DNA of 47,530 bases, from NCBI GenBank assembly GCA_030528715.1, contig JAUMYJ010000006.1, forward strand, positions 1 through 47,530, written 5' to 3'. Source of the DNA: Bacteroidales bacterium (GTDB lineage: Bacteria; Bacteroidota; Bacteroidia; Bacteroidales; Bacteroidaceae). Under the pieces are notes generated by a model that worked only from the letters and a program-made list of their open reading frames with translations, ran no database searches and had not been told where the DNA came from. The position numbers were made by a program, and so were the translations under genes. This document shows positions 34,936-42,965 of this stretch, in pieces (position 1 is the stretch's first letter; every line of letters begins with the position of its first letter).

Positions 34936-35895
34936 ATGCATTCAAAAACGAACCCAACACTTACGAGTACCTTCAAATCTACCGATACCGAAGAGTGGCT
35001 TGACATCGTATTCACACGCCCTATTGGTCTATGGTGGGCACGACTATTCAACCGCTTTGATATACACCCAAACACCGTTACTATCCTCTCCATGTTTATT
35101 GGAGCAGCAGCAGGAATATGCTTTTATTGGGCAGATTTTTGGCATAATCTAGCAGGTGTAGCACTCCTTATGTGGGCTAATTTTTATGACAGTGCCGATG
35201 GACAGCTTGCTCGCATGACAGGCAAAAAAACACGCTGGGGACGCATCTTAGATGGATTTGCTGGCGATATTTGGTTTATTACCATATACGTAGCACTTTG
35301 CCTACGCCTACACCACACACCTATGCCATGGAGCGACACGGCGTGGGGCTGGCGCATTTGGAGCATTGCCTCACTGGCAGGCTTTGTACTTCACAAACGC
35401 CAAGCGGCCTTAGCCGACTATTATCGCAACATTCACCTCTATTTTCTTAAAGGTAAGGAAGCTAGCGAGCTAGATACCTCAGCACAACAGCGCCAACATT
35501 TAGCAGAAACCCCACGTAAAGGCAACTTTTGGTGGCGTGCTTTTCTTTGGGGTTACGCGAACTACACCCAAGGACAAGAGGCACAAACCCCCATTTTTCA
35601 ACGTTTAATGCAGCACCTACGTGCATATCATGACGGCCAACTCCCCGAGCATCTACGCAGTACATTTCTAGCTCAGAGTCGTCCACTCATGCCACTAGCC
35701 AACATTCTTACGTTTAACTGCCGTGCCATTACCCTCTACATAAGCTGTCTAGCCAACGAGCCCTGGCTATACTTCATAGTTGAGATTACACTATTCACGG
35801 TACTATGGTGGGTCATGCGCTACCGCCATGAAACCCTTTGCGCGCGTACACTACACACACTGCAACACGGTACCCACGCTCCTACCAACAGCTAA
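34936..35895 (+). CDS. CDP-alcohol phosphatidyltransferase family protein
   Basis: The protein (319 aa) moves a phospho-alcohol between a CDP carrier and an acceptor within the membrane. The family motif is clear at residues 85-111: DSADGQLAR, eight residues, GRILDGFAGD. The last aspartate comes four residues after the previous one instead of three (D106 and D111), whereas the canonical spacing is D-x3-D. It has about six membrane helices and a cytoplasmic insert of about 60 polar residues (near 175-240) that ordinary family members lack. I chose the ATG at 34936 because upstream codons overlap the preceding gene. It starts 22 bp after the ATP-grasp gene and ends 3 bp before the next one. Confidence 0.85.
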   Translation: MHSKTNPTLTSTFKSTDTEEWLDIVFTRPIGLWWARLFNRFDIHPNTVTILSMFIGAAAGICFYWADFWHNLAGVALLMWANFYDSADGQLARMTGKKTRWGRILDGFAGDIWFITIYVALCLRLHHTPMPWSDTAWGWRIWSIASLAGFVLHKRQAALADYYRNIHLYFLKGKEASELDTSAQQRQHLAETPRKGNFWWRAFLWGYANYTQGQEAQTPIFQRLMQHLRAYHDGQLPEHLRSTFLAQSRPLMPLANILTFNCRAITLYISCLANEPWLYFIVEITLFTVLWWVMRYRHETLCARTLHTLQHGTHAPTNS

Positions 35896-35898
35896 GCT

Positions 35899-36915
35899 AT
35901 GTCTTCTAAAATACGCAATCTTTTTTTCGTTGTGGGCATCGTAGCCATTGTGGTGATGCTCTTTGGATTTGATATTTCGTATGCCGAAATTTGGGCACAA
36001 TTACAACAGTCTGGTTGGTGGTTTCTTGCTGCCGTAGCCATATGGTTACCCATCTATATGCTCAATACATTGGCCTGGCGTGTCATCATCAACGATGGCA
36101 AGCAGCAACCATTAGGTTATTGGCGCACATTAAAATATACCATTACAGGCTTCATCGTAAACTATATTACGCCTATGGGACTACTCGGTGGTGAGCCCTA
36201 TCGAATTATGGAGCTCAAGCCCTACGTAGGCACAGCCAAGGCCACTTCAAGTGTGTTGCTCTATGCCATGATGCACATTTTCTCACACTTCGTATTTTGG
36301 GCTTTTAGCATTCCACTCTATTTATTACTCTATTTCACTAGTATCACCCCCATATTGGCATTGATGTTGGCCGCTGGTGGTGGTTTCTGCGCCTTGGGTA
36401 TCTATGTTTTTATGAAAGGCTATCGCAATGGTTTTACAACACGTGCCTTGCGCCTACTCACACACTTACCCTTCATACGTACGTGGGCCACACGACTCGT
36501 CACAGAGCAAGCCGAAGAGTTAGCACGCATTGATAGTCAAATAGCCGAGCTACATGCCACACGCCGCAGCACGTTTTACCTCTCTGTAAGTTTGGAATTT
36601 TTAGCCCGTGTCGTAGGCTGTGCCGAGATATGGTTTATCATGCAGATGCTACCCGATGGAGCGCACGTAGGCTTTTTAGACTGCATACTTATCCAATCGT
36701 TCACTTCTCTATTTGCCAATTTATTCTTTTTCATGCCCTTAGGACTTGGTGCACGTGAGGGAGGCTTTGCTTTGGCAGTAGGTGGCTTGTCTATTGCGAG
36801 CGGTTTTGGCGTATTGACGGCCTTGGTGACACGCATTCGCGAGCTAATATGGATTTGCATCGGCTTGGTACTCATGCGTCTTTGGAACACCCCCCAAGCA
36901 CTTCGTAAGACGTAG
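35899..36915 (+). CDS. Flippase-like membrane protein (LPG synthase TM family)
   Basis: The 338-aa protein has about eight membrane helices and fits the UPF0104/AglD family, the flippase-like half of lysylphosphatidylglycerol synthase. Typical features are NTLAWRVIINDG, an inward patch PMGLLGGEPYRIMELKPY, and PLGLGAREGGFALA near the C-terminus. It has no catalytic aminoacyl-transfer domain. Placed 3 bp after the CDP-alcohol phosphotransferase and closing the transcript with a terminator, it is probably the step that moves or modifies the lipid made by that enzyme. Confidence 0.85.
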   Translation: MSSKIRNLFFVVGIVAIVVMLFGFDISYAEIWAQLQQSGWWFLAAVAIWLPIYMLNTLAWRVIINDGKQQPLGYWRTLKYTITGFIVNYITPMGLLGGEPYRIMELKPYVGTAKATSSVLLYAMMHIFSHFVFWAFSIPLYLLLYFTSITPILALMLAAGGGFCALGIYVFMKGYRNGFTTRALRLLTHLPFIRTWATRLVTEQAEELARIDSQIAELHATRRSTFYLSVSLEFLARVVGCAEIWFIMQMLPDGAHVGFLDCILIQSFTSLFANLFFFMPLGLGAREGGFALAVGGLSIASGFGVLTALVTRIRELIWICIGLVLMRLWNTPQALRKT

Positions 36916-36929
36916 CCCACTCACCTACG

Positions 36930-36980
36930 ATATGTGCCCAGTAGTTTGACTTTGTAAAGTTCGAGCTACTGGGCACATAT
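36930..36980 (+). terminator. Terminator of the rlmN-to-flippase transcript
   Basis: A perfect 15-bp stem (36930-36944 and 36966-36980) with an inner small hairpin (ACTTTGTAAAGT) is followed by CTTTTTATTT. It lies 15 bp after the last stop and may also mark the end of the convergent priA transcript. Confidence 0.85.
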
Positions 36981-36996
36981 CTTTTTATTTACGATG

Positions 36997-39477
36997 CTAC
37001 ACGGGGTCTACATCAAAGTGCACTACCACACCACGATAAGCAGTTTCGGCCTTGAGGGCAGTAGTAGCCTCTGAAATGAAGTTTTTCGCCTTACCAAGAG
37101 GTATGTTTGGCATGATTTTGACCATTAGCTTGCGAATATACAAGCTCTGCACACGTCCCACATAGGGTGTTTCGGGACCGAGCAGTTGCTCGCGAAAACC
37201 GGCCCGTAAATAAGCTGCCAACCATTCCGAAGCATTGGCCACCACAGCCTCATGCCGATGCCGCAAATACACATACACTAAGCGACAAAAGGGTGGGTAG
37301 AGGTATTGCTCACGTTCGGTCATTTGCTGTGCATACATCGCAGCATAATCAGCCGCAACAATTTGGCCTACGAGTGGTAAGTTAGGGTGACACGTTTGCA
37401 AAACTACAATACCTTGTGTTTGCCTGCGGCCAGCACGGCCAGCCACTTGCAACAGCATCTGAAATGCGCGTTCGTGTGCACGAAAATCAGGTTGTGCCAT
37501 AGCAGCATCTGCATTGAGCACCCCAACAGTACTTACATGGGCAAAATCAAGCCCCTTAGTAACCATCTGTGTACCAATGAGCAGATTAGTCTTCCTCGCT
37601 TGAAAGTCGGCAATGATGCGCTCGTAGGACGCTTGTTTACGCGTACTATCAAGGTCCAGTCGAGCAACACGTGCCTCAGGAAAATGCTCTGCCACCACTG
37701 CCTCGACCTTCTGTGTGCCAATGCCCATCTCACGCAGTTCGGTGTTTTCACACTGCGGACACTGCATAGGCTTGCTATGCTGCATGCCACAATAGTGACA
37801 CACGAGTTGTGACGTACGCAGATGATAGGTAAGCGACACGTCGCAGCGGTGGCAGCGTGGTGTCCACCCACACGACCGGCACTCTAACATCGGTGCATAG
37901 CCACGCCGATTGAGAAAGAGGATAGCCTGCTCGCCACGCATTAAGCTATCGCGAATAGCCGTAGATAGTTCTGGCGTAAAGACACCCTCCATGCGCCTTT
38001 GCTTACGTAGCTTGGCAATATCAGCTACATGGATTTTAGGCAAAGACACTTGGCCATGCCGCTCGTGCAGCTCCACAAGACCATATTTACCCTGCTGTGC
38101 ATGATGATAGGTTTCTACGGCAGGCGTGGCTGTACCTAGCAAGACTTTCGCACCCAAATATTTCGCTAATACGAGGGCTGTATCTCGAGCATGATAGCGC
38201 GGTGCTGGGTCTTGCTGTTTATAGCTTGTTTCGTGTTCTTCGTCTACGATGATGAGGCCTAAATGACGCTGTGGCAACCACAGAGCCGAGCGTGCGCCCA
38301 ATATCAAAGGGTAAGGTGTATGGCTGACTTGTTTGAGCCACAATTCGGTGCGCTCTGCGTCCGAAAAGCGTGAATGATAGATAGCCATACGCTGACCAAA
38401 GACACGCCCTAAACGCTCTGTAAGCTGTGTAGTCAGTGCGATTTCAGGCACGAGGTAGAGCACTTGTTGCCCTGCGGCTAGCGTACGCTCGATAAGCTCA
38501 ATATACACCTCAGTCTTACCACTTGATGTTACCCCGTGCAGCAAGCATACTTCTTTTTGAGCAAAACACGCTTGGATTGCTGCCAAGGCAGTTTGCTGCG
38601 CGGGATTAAGTTCACGCAACTTAAACGTACCAAAGTCACGATGCTTTACCCGACTTACGCGGTGCTGCACAAGCGTAAGTATACCACGCTTACGCAATTG
38701 TGTCAAAGCAGCTTCGGCACCACTTTCTTGTCCTTCGAGTAGCTGTGCTTTGGTTACAGGATTGAGCATCATGGCATTTTGCAAACGCATCGCAGTCGCT
38801 GCACCAGCCAAATCAAGGTAGTGTGTAAGCAAAGCTGCCTGCCGTGGCGAGCGGTGCAGCAATTCAAACACTGCATTGAGTTTAGCCTCGTCAAAATAGC
38901 CTTCGCTCAAAGCAATACGCGCCTCGGTCTTGGGCTTATATTGTCGCTGTTGCTGCTCGTGTATCTGCACTAAGCCTTTGGCCATCATGCGGCGCACGAT
39001 AGGTAGTAAATGATGGTGCTTGAGTGTCTTCTCTAAGGTTTTGATAGGGATAGGCTTATCAGCTGTCAAGGCTAGCCACAAACGCATTTCGAGCCCTTCG
39101 GCCACTTGCAGTTCATCGGCACCACTCGCGCGGCAAATGCTAGTCTCGCGCTCTACCTTTAAGCCTGCGGGCAGGGCGGTTTTCATTACTTCGCCCGTAG
39201 TACACATATAATATTGTGCTACCCATTGCCACAACTTTAACTGCTCTGGCAGTACGATAGGCACTTCATCTAGCACCTCATCAATGGGCTTCAAGCGCAA
39301 CACTTCTTCGGGTGTATCGGCATGCAGGCGCAACACGATACCTGTGTAATACTTGCGCACACCAACCTGCACTATAACGCGCATACCCCCTTGAACTACA
39401 TTCTGCCACTGCTCTGGCAAAGTGTAGGTATAGGCTTGAGGCACAGCCAATGGCACAATAACATCGGCATAAAGCAT
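36997..39477 (-). CDS. priA: Primosomal protein N' (replication restart helicase PriA)
   Basis: PriA recognises abandoned forks and D-loops and reloads the replicative helicase. The 826-aa protein has the N-terminal 3'-end-binding domain (LYADVIVPLAVPQAYTY), the helicase core with Walker A GVTSSGKTE and DEEH box VDEEHETSYKQQD, and a zinc region of eight cysteines in four CxxC pairs, beginning CRSCGWTPRCHRC and ending CPQC. Motif VI follows as VAGRAGRR. The frame is open to 39486, but that codon is TTG; the ATG at 39477 is preferred. pdxH lies 65 bp upstream and may be co-transcribed. Confidence 0.96.
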   Translation of the reverse strand: MLYADVIVPLAVPQAYTYTLPEQWQNVVQGGMRVIVQVGVRKYYTGIVLRLHADTPEEVLRLKPIDEVLDEVPIVLPEQLKLWQWVAQYYMCTTGEVMKTALPAGLKVERETSICRASGADELQVAEGLEMRLWLALTADKPIPIKTLEKTLKHHHLLPIVRRMMAKGLVQIHEQQQRQYKPKTEARIALSEGYFDEAKLNAVFELLHRSPRQAALLTHYLDLAGAATAMRLQNAMMLNPVTKAQLLEGQESGAEAALTQLRKRGILTLVQHRVSRVKHRDFGTFKLRELNPAQQTALAAIQACFAQKEVCLLHGVTSSGKTEVYIELIERTLAAGQQVLYLVPEIALTTQLTERLGRVFGQRMAIYHSRFSDAERTELWLKQVSHTPYPLILGARSALWLPQRHLGLIIVDEEHETSYKQQDPAPRYHARDTALVLAKYLGAKVLLGTATPAVETYHHAQQGKYGLVELHERHGQVSLPKIHVADIAKLRKQRRMEGVFTPELSTAIRDSLMRGEQAILFLNRRGYAPMLECRSCGWTPRCHRCDVSLTYHLRTSQLVCHYCGMQHSKPMQCPQCENTELREMGIGTQKVEAVVAEHFPEARVARLDLDSTRKQASYERIIADFQARKTNLLIGTQMVTKGLDFAHVSTVGVLNADAAMAQPDFRAHERAFQMLLQVAGRAGRRQTQGIVVLQTCHPNLPLVGQIVAADYAAMYAQQMTEREQYLYPPFCRLVYVYLRHRHEAVVANASEWLAAYLRAGFREQLLGPETPYVGRVQSLYIRKLMVKIMPNIPLGKAKNFISEATTALKAETAYRGVVVHFDVDPV

Positions 39478-39542
39478 GGATACCAAAAGGGGCTAAGAAG
39501 TGAGCTAATAGTGAAATATGCGTTACAAGGCTTCTCCAAAAC

Positions 39543-40190
39543 TTATGGTGCTACACGCTCTATCGTCCAGCTACCATCGGCTTGCAACGTGTAGACAAAA
39601 CGATCGTGTAAGCGACTGTCACGCCCTTGCCAAAACTCTATGCGTGTGGGCTTTACCCAATAGCCTCCCCAGTGTGCTGGTCGCGGCACACGACGGCCTA
39701 AAAACTTGGCACTCTCCACCACAAACTGCCCCATGATATACTCACGCGAGGGTATAGGCTTGCTCTGTGGCGAGATACGCGCACCCACACGACTTTTATA
39801 AGGTCGCTCAGCAAAATAGGCATCACTCATAGCCTCTGGTATACGCTCGGCCACACCTTCTACATGAATTTGTCGTTCTAGCTCATGCCACACCATGCTA
39901 CACGCTATATGAGGGTTCTCAGCGATCTGCTGGCCTTTGCGGCTGTCGTAGTTGGTGTAGAATACCAGCCGCCCTTGATACACCTCTTTGAGCAATACCG
40001 TGCGCAGGCTCGGATACCCTTGGGCTGTGGCGGTAGCCACAAGGAGAGCCGTAGGCTCAGTGGCTTTGGCTGCAATGGCCTCGCCCACCCATTGTTCTAA
40101 GAAAGCAATAGGGTCGGCAGGCAAGTCTGTTCGTCCAAGGCTACGACTACTATACTCACGACGAATGCTATGAAGGTCTAAATGCGACAT
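39543..40190 (-). CDS. pdxH: Pyridoxamine/pyridoxine 5'-phosphate oxidase
   Basis: PdxH is the FMN enzyme that makes pyridoxal phosphate in the last step of the pathway. At 215 aa it is normal length. Signatures are FYTNYDSRKGQQIAENP (FMN phosphate binding), QIHVEGVAERIP, SAYFAERP-like DAYFAERPYKSRVGA, and the C-terminal EFWQGRDSRLHDRFVY. It has its own promoter candidate and probably leads a transcript with priA. pdxA is about 6 kb away on the other strand. Confidence 0.95.
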   Translation of the reverse strand: MSHLDLHSIRREYSSRSLGRTDLPADPIAFLEQWVGEAIAAKATEPTALLVATATAQGYPSLRTVLLKEVYQGRLVFYTNYDSRKGQQIAENPHIACSMVWHELERQIHVEGVAERIPEAMSDAYFAERPYKSRVGARISPQSKPIPSREYIMGQFVVESAKFLGRRVPRPAHWGGYWVKPTRIEFWQGRDSRLHDRFVYTLQADGSWTIERVAP

Positions 40191-40217
40191 CTCTCTCAGT
40201 AAAATGATACGTTATTG

Positions 40218-40225
40218 CAAAGTTA
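40218..40225 (-). promoter_or_regulatory. Candidate promoter of pdxH
   Basis: The minus strand reads TAACTTTG (TAnnTTTG) about 28 bp before the ATG. There is no clear box upstream at 20 bp. The family A repeat begins about 50 bp further upstream. Confidence 0.45.
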
Positions 40226-40275
40226 CAAAAATGTTGGCGGATACGCCCCTCGGTTATGATGCTTTACACTAGACT

Positions 40276-40360
40276 TTGGCCGAAGTCCTCGAACGATTGG
40301 CCGAAGTCTTCAACCATTTGTCCAAAGTCCTCGGACGTTTGACCCAAAACACCAGACAAA
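40276..40360. repeat. Family A 21-bp degenerate tandem repeat, locus 3
   Basis: Four contiguous 21-bp units begin at 40276, 40297, 40318 and 40339. The first two share TTGGCCGAAGTC[CT]TC, and the next two drift (TTGTCCAAAGTCCTC, then TTGACCCAAAAC). The right edge (GACAAACCTTTGTT) echoes the arms at 7621-7695. The array lies between the pdxH promoter and the recA terminator. Confidence 0.75.
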
Positions 40361-40402
40361 CCTTTGTTGTAAGCACTTAAATATAGCCCTCACAACAAAG
40401 AT

Positions 40403-40445
40403 ACACAGCCAAAAGCTCACCCAAAGTGTAAGCTTTTGGCTGTGT
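40403..40445 (-). terminator. Terminator of recA
   Basis: A perfect 15-bp stem (40403-40417 and 40431-40445, ACACAGCCAAAAGCT) with a 13-nt loop lies 22 bp past the recA stop. It is followed on the minus strand by ATCTTTG. Confidence 0.75.
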
Positions 40446-40467
40446 AAGTCCTGTCAGTTACAATGAC

Positions 40468-41610
40468 TTAATCCTCTACATCAAAGTCAAGGTCTGGGTC
40501 AAGGTCAAAATTATTGCCTTGGGTCTCACCATTAAGGTCTAGCTCATCTACCTCTGTGCTAGCTGTCGTAGCACGAGCGGTTTTGCCATCGTCTCCCTTT
40601 ATAGCCTCGTTAATCTTAGCTTCGATTTCATCACATAGCTCAGGGTTGTCTTTCAGCAAAGCTTTGACCGTATCGCGGCCTTGACCTATTTTAGTGTCGC
40701 CATAGCTAAACCATGAGCCGCTTTTCTTTATAATGCCAAAATCTACACCGAGATCTACCAGTTCGCTTAGGCGTGAGATACCTTCGCCAAACACCATTTC
40801 TAATTCACAGCGACGAAATGGTGGTGCAACCTTATTCTTTACCACCTTAATACGCACGGGTCGACTATTGGGTGTGTCACTCTTTTTATCGGGTGAACCA
40901 CCACGGATATCAATGCGTACCGAAGCGTAGAATTTTAGTGCGTTACCGCCCGTAGTCGTTTCGCTTGGCCCGTAAGAGACGAGTTTTTCACGCAGCTGGT
41001 TGATAAAGATACACGTCGTATTGGTCTTGCTGATGGTAGCCGTGAGCTTACGCAGTGCTTGGCTCATAAGGCGTGCGTGTAGTCCCATCTTGCTCTCACC
41101 CATCTCACCTTCGAGCTCTGCTTTGGGCGTAAGTGCAGCCACAGAGTCTATGACGATGATGTCAATGGCCGACGAGCGAATAAGTTGGTCGGCTATTTCA
41201 AGAGCTTGCTCACCATTATCTGGCTGGGCTACGTAGAGTTCGGCTACATTGATGCCTAGTTTTTCAGCATAGAAGCGGTCGAATGCGTGCTCTGCATCAA
41301 TAAATGCAGCAATACCACCACGCTTTTGCGCCTCGGCTATGGCATGGAGTGTTAGCGTAGTTTTACCCGAGCTCTCAGGACCATAAATCTCAATGATACG
41401 ACCGCGAGGGTAGCCCCCTACACCTAAGGCATGATTGAGCGAGATACTCCCCGTGGGTATTACATCGATTTCTTCAACTTTGGCATCGCCCAGCTTCATC
41501 ACAGCTCCCTTACCAAAGTCTTTCTCGACCTTAGAGAGAGCAGCTTGTAGGGCTTTTAGCTTATCGGCATTAGTATTTGCGGCAGCAGATGCTGCGGTTT
41601 TCTTTGCCAT
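40468..41610 (-). CDS. recA: RecA recombinase with an unusual L2 loop
   Basis: RecA forms filaments on single-stranded DNA for homologous pairing and SOS induction. The 380-aa protein has Walker A GPESSGKT (77-84), [16 protein letters not shown] and the MAW-like region. The L2 DNA-binding loop reads [16 protein letters not shown] (207-222), where nearly all RecAs have REKIGVMFGNPETTTGG. It is one residue shorter and lacks the Phe/Tyr-Gly-Asn core in its normal frame. The following [19 protein letters not shown] is also divergent. The remaining core ([18 protein letters not shown]) is normal and the C-terminus is acidic, so it is probably functional. It follows the carboxynorspermidine dehydrogenase gene by 36 bp. 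Confidence 0.95.
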   Translation of the reverse strand: MAKKTAASAAANTNADKLKALQAALSKVEKDFGKGAVMKLGDAKVEEIDVIPTGSISLNHALGVGGYPRGRIIEIYGPESSGKTTLTLHAIAEAQKRGGIAAFIDAEHAFDRFYAEKLGINVAELYVAQPDNGEQALEIADQLIRSSAIDIIVIDSVAALTPKAELEGEMGESKMGLHARLMSQALRKLTATISKTNTTCIFINQLREKLVSYGPSETTTGGNALKFYASVRIDIRGGSPDKKSDTPNSRPVRIKVVKNKVAPPFRRCELEMVFGEGISRLSELVDLGVDFGIIKKSGSWFSYGDTKIGQGRDTVKALLKDNPELCDEIEAKINEAIKGDDGKTARATTASTEVDELDLNGETQGNNFDLDPDLDFDVED

Positions 41611-41646
41611 ATAGGTTGTGCGTTTTGTTAGGTAAATAGTTGGGTA

Positions 41647-42846
41647 CTACTTCTCAAACTCAATGTCGCCATTGTGTTCTTCGTGCCATGGCAACCCTTG
41701 CTCGTTGAGTAGCTGCATGAAGTGGTCGGGATCAAATTCTTCGACGTTCCACACCCCAGGGCGGTTCCACTCACCTGTCATCACGAGGCGTGCGCCAATA
41801 GCAGCAGGTACACCAGTGGTGTAGCTTACGCCTTGCATGCCTGTTTCTTTGTAAGCGGCCTCGTGCGAACAGTTATTCCACACGTAGTAGGTGCGCTCTT
41901 CGCCATCTTTCACACCACGGATACGGCAGCCAATACTCGTTTCTCCCTCATAGTTTTCGCCCAAATCTTGTGGGTTAGGTAGTACGGCTTTAAGGAATTG
42001 TAGAGGCACGATTTGCTGGCCTTGAAACTCTATGGGCTTAATGCTATCCATACCAATGTTTTGAATAACGCGTAGATGCGTGAGGTATTCTTGGCCAAAG
42101 GTCATCCAGAAGCGAGCGCGTTTGAGTGTAGGGAAGTTTTTCACAAGACTTTCGAGCTCTTCGTGATGCAATAGATAGCTCTCGTAAGTGCCTACGCGAG
42201 GATAGTTGATAGGGCGATGAATTGAGAGTGGTTCAGTCTCGTGCCACTCACCATTCTCGTAATAGAGCCCCTTTTGCGTAATTTCTCGGATGTTTATTTC
42301 AGGGTTAAAGTTGGTCGCAAAAGCCTTGTGATGGTTACCTGCATTACAGTCGACAATATCAAGATAGTGTATCTCGTCAAAATAGTGCTTAGCTGCATAG
42401 GCGGTAAACACACTTGTTACACCAGGGTCAAAGCCACAGCCCAAAATGGCTGTAAGACCAGCTTGCTCAAAGCGTTCTTTGTAAGCCCATTGCCATGAGT
42501 ACTCAAAGTGGGCTACGTCCTTAGGCTCATAGTTGGCCGTATCAAGGTAATGCACACCACATTGCAAGCAAGCCTCCATGATGGTTAGGTCTTGGTAGGG
42601 CAAGGCTAAGTTCATCACAAGCTGGGGCTTAAAGTCACTGATAAGTGCCACGAGTTGCTCTACACTATCAGCATCAACCTGTGCGGTGCTCACAGCAGGG
42701 TGTTTGATAGCCTTAGCGATGGTGTCGCATTTGCTCTTGGTGCGGCTGGCAATCATGATTTCGGTAAAGACGTCGGCATTTTGTGCCACCTTGTGTGCCG
42801 CTACTGTGGCCACGCCACCAGCACCGATAATGAGTACTTTTCCCAT
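41647..42846 (-). CDS. Carboxynorspermidine dehydrogenase
   Basis: The 399-aa protein is of the saccharopine dehydrogenase fold, closest to carboxynorspermidine/carboxyspermidine dehydrogenase, which condenses aspartate semialdehyde with putrescine (or diaminopropane) using NADPH. This is the non-SAM route to spermidine used by many Bacteroidota and vibrios. The N-terminus is VLIIGAGGVATVAAHKVAQ (Rossmann), followed by NLALPYQDLTIMEACLQCGVHYLDTANYE and LGCGFDPGVTSVFTAYAAKH. The decarboxylase partner is not in the window. It starts with ATG at 42846 and probably leads a transcript with recA. Confidence 0.88.
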   Translation of the reverse strand: MGKVLIIGAGGVATVAAHKVAQNADVFTEIMIASRTKSKCDTIAKAIKHPAVSTAQVDADSVEQLVALISDFKPQLVMNLALPYQDLTIMEACLQCGVHYLDTANYEPKDVAHFEYSWQWAYKERFEQAGLTAILGCGFDPGVTSVFTAYAAKHYFDEIHYLDIVDCNAGNHHKAFATNFNPEINIREITQKGLYYENGEWHETEPLSIHRPINYPRVGTYESYLLHHEELESLVKNFPTLKRARFWMTFGQEYLTHLRVIQNIGMDSIKPIEFQGQQIVPLQFLKAVLPNPQDLGENYEGETSIGCRIRGVKDGEERTYYVWNNCSHEAAYKETGMQGVSYTTGVPAAIGARLVMTGEWNRPGVWNVEEFDPDHFMQLLNEQGLPWHEEHNGDIEFEK

Positions 42847-42925
42847 TTTTGATGTTGTCTATCTTAAAATTCTATGGATTACGTTGATAAGCAAGTGAGC
42901 GCGCTTAGGCGCTTGGGTCGTTAGG

Positions 42926-42933
42926 CAAAGGTA
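42926..42933 (-). promoter_or_regulatory. Candidate promoter of the dehydrogenase-recA transcript
   Basis: The minus strand reads TACCTTTG (TAnnTTTG) about 80 bp before the ATG. I see no upstream TTTG at the right distance. Confidence 0.45.
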
Positions 42934-42965
42934 ATACATTTTTGCGTAATAGCCATTGCATTTAG

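Noticed and set aside
36997-39486. A priA start at 39486
   Set aside because: That codon is TTG, and the ATG at 39477 gives the normal family N-terminus.
42847-42965. A terminator after the HU-LysM gene
   Set aside because: The GC-rich CAAGTGAGCGCGC region can form only a poor stem, so I did not list it.
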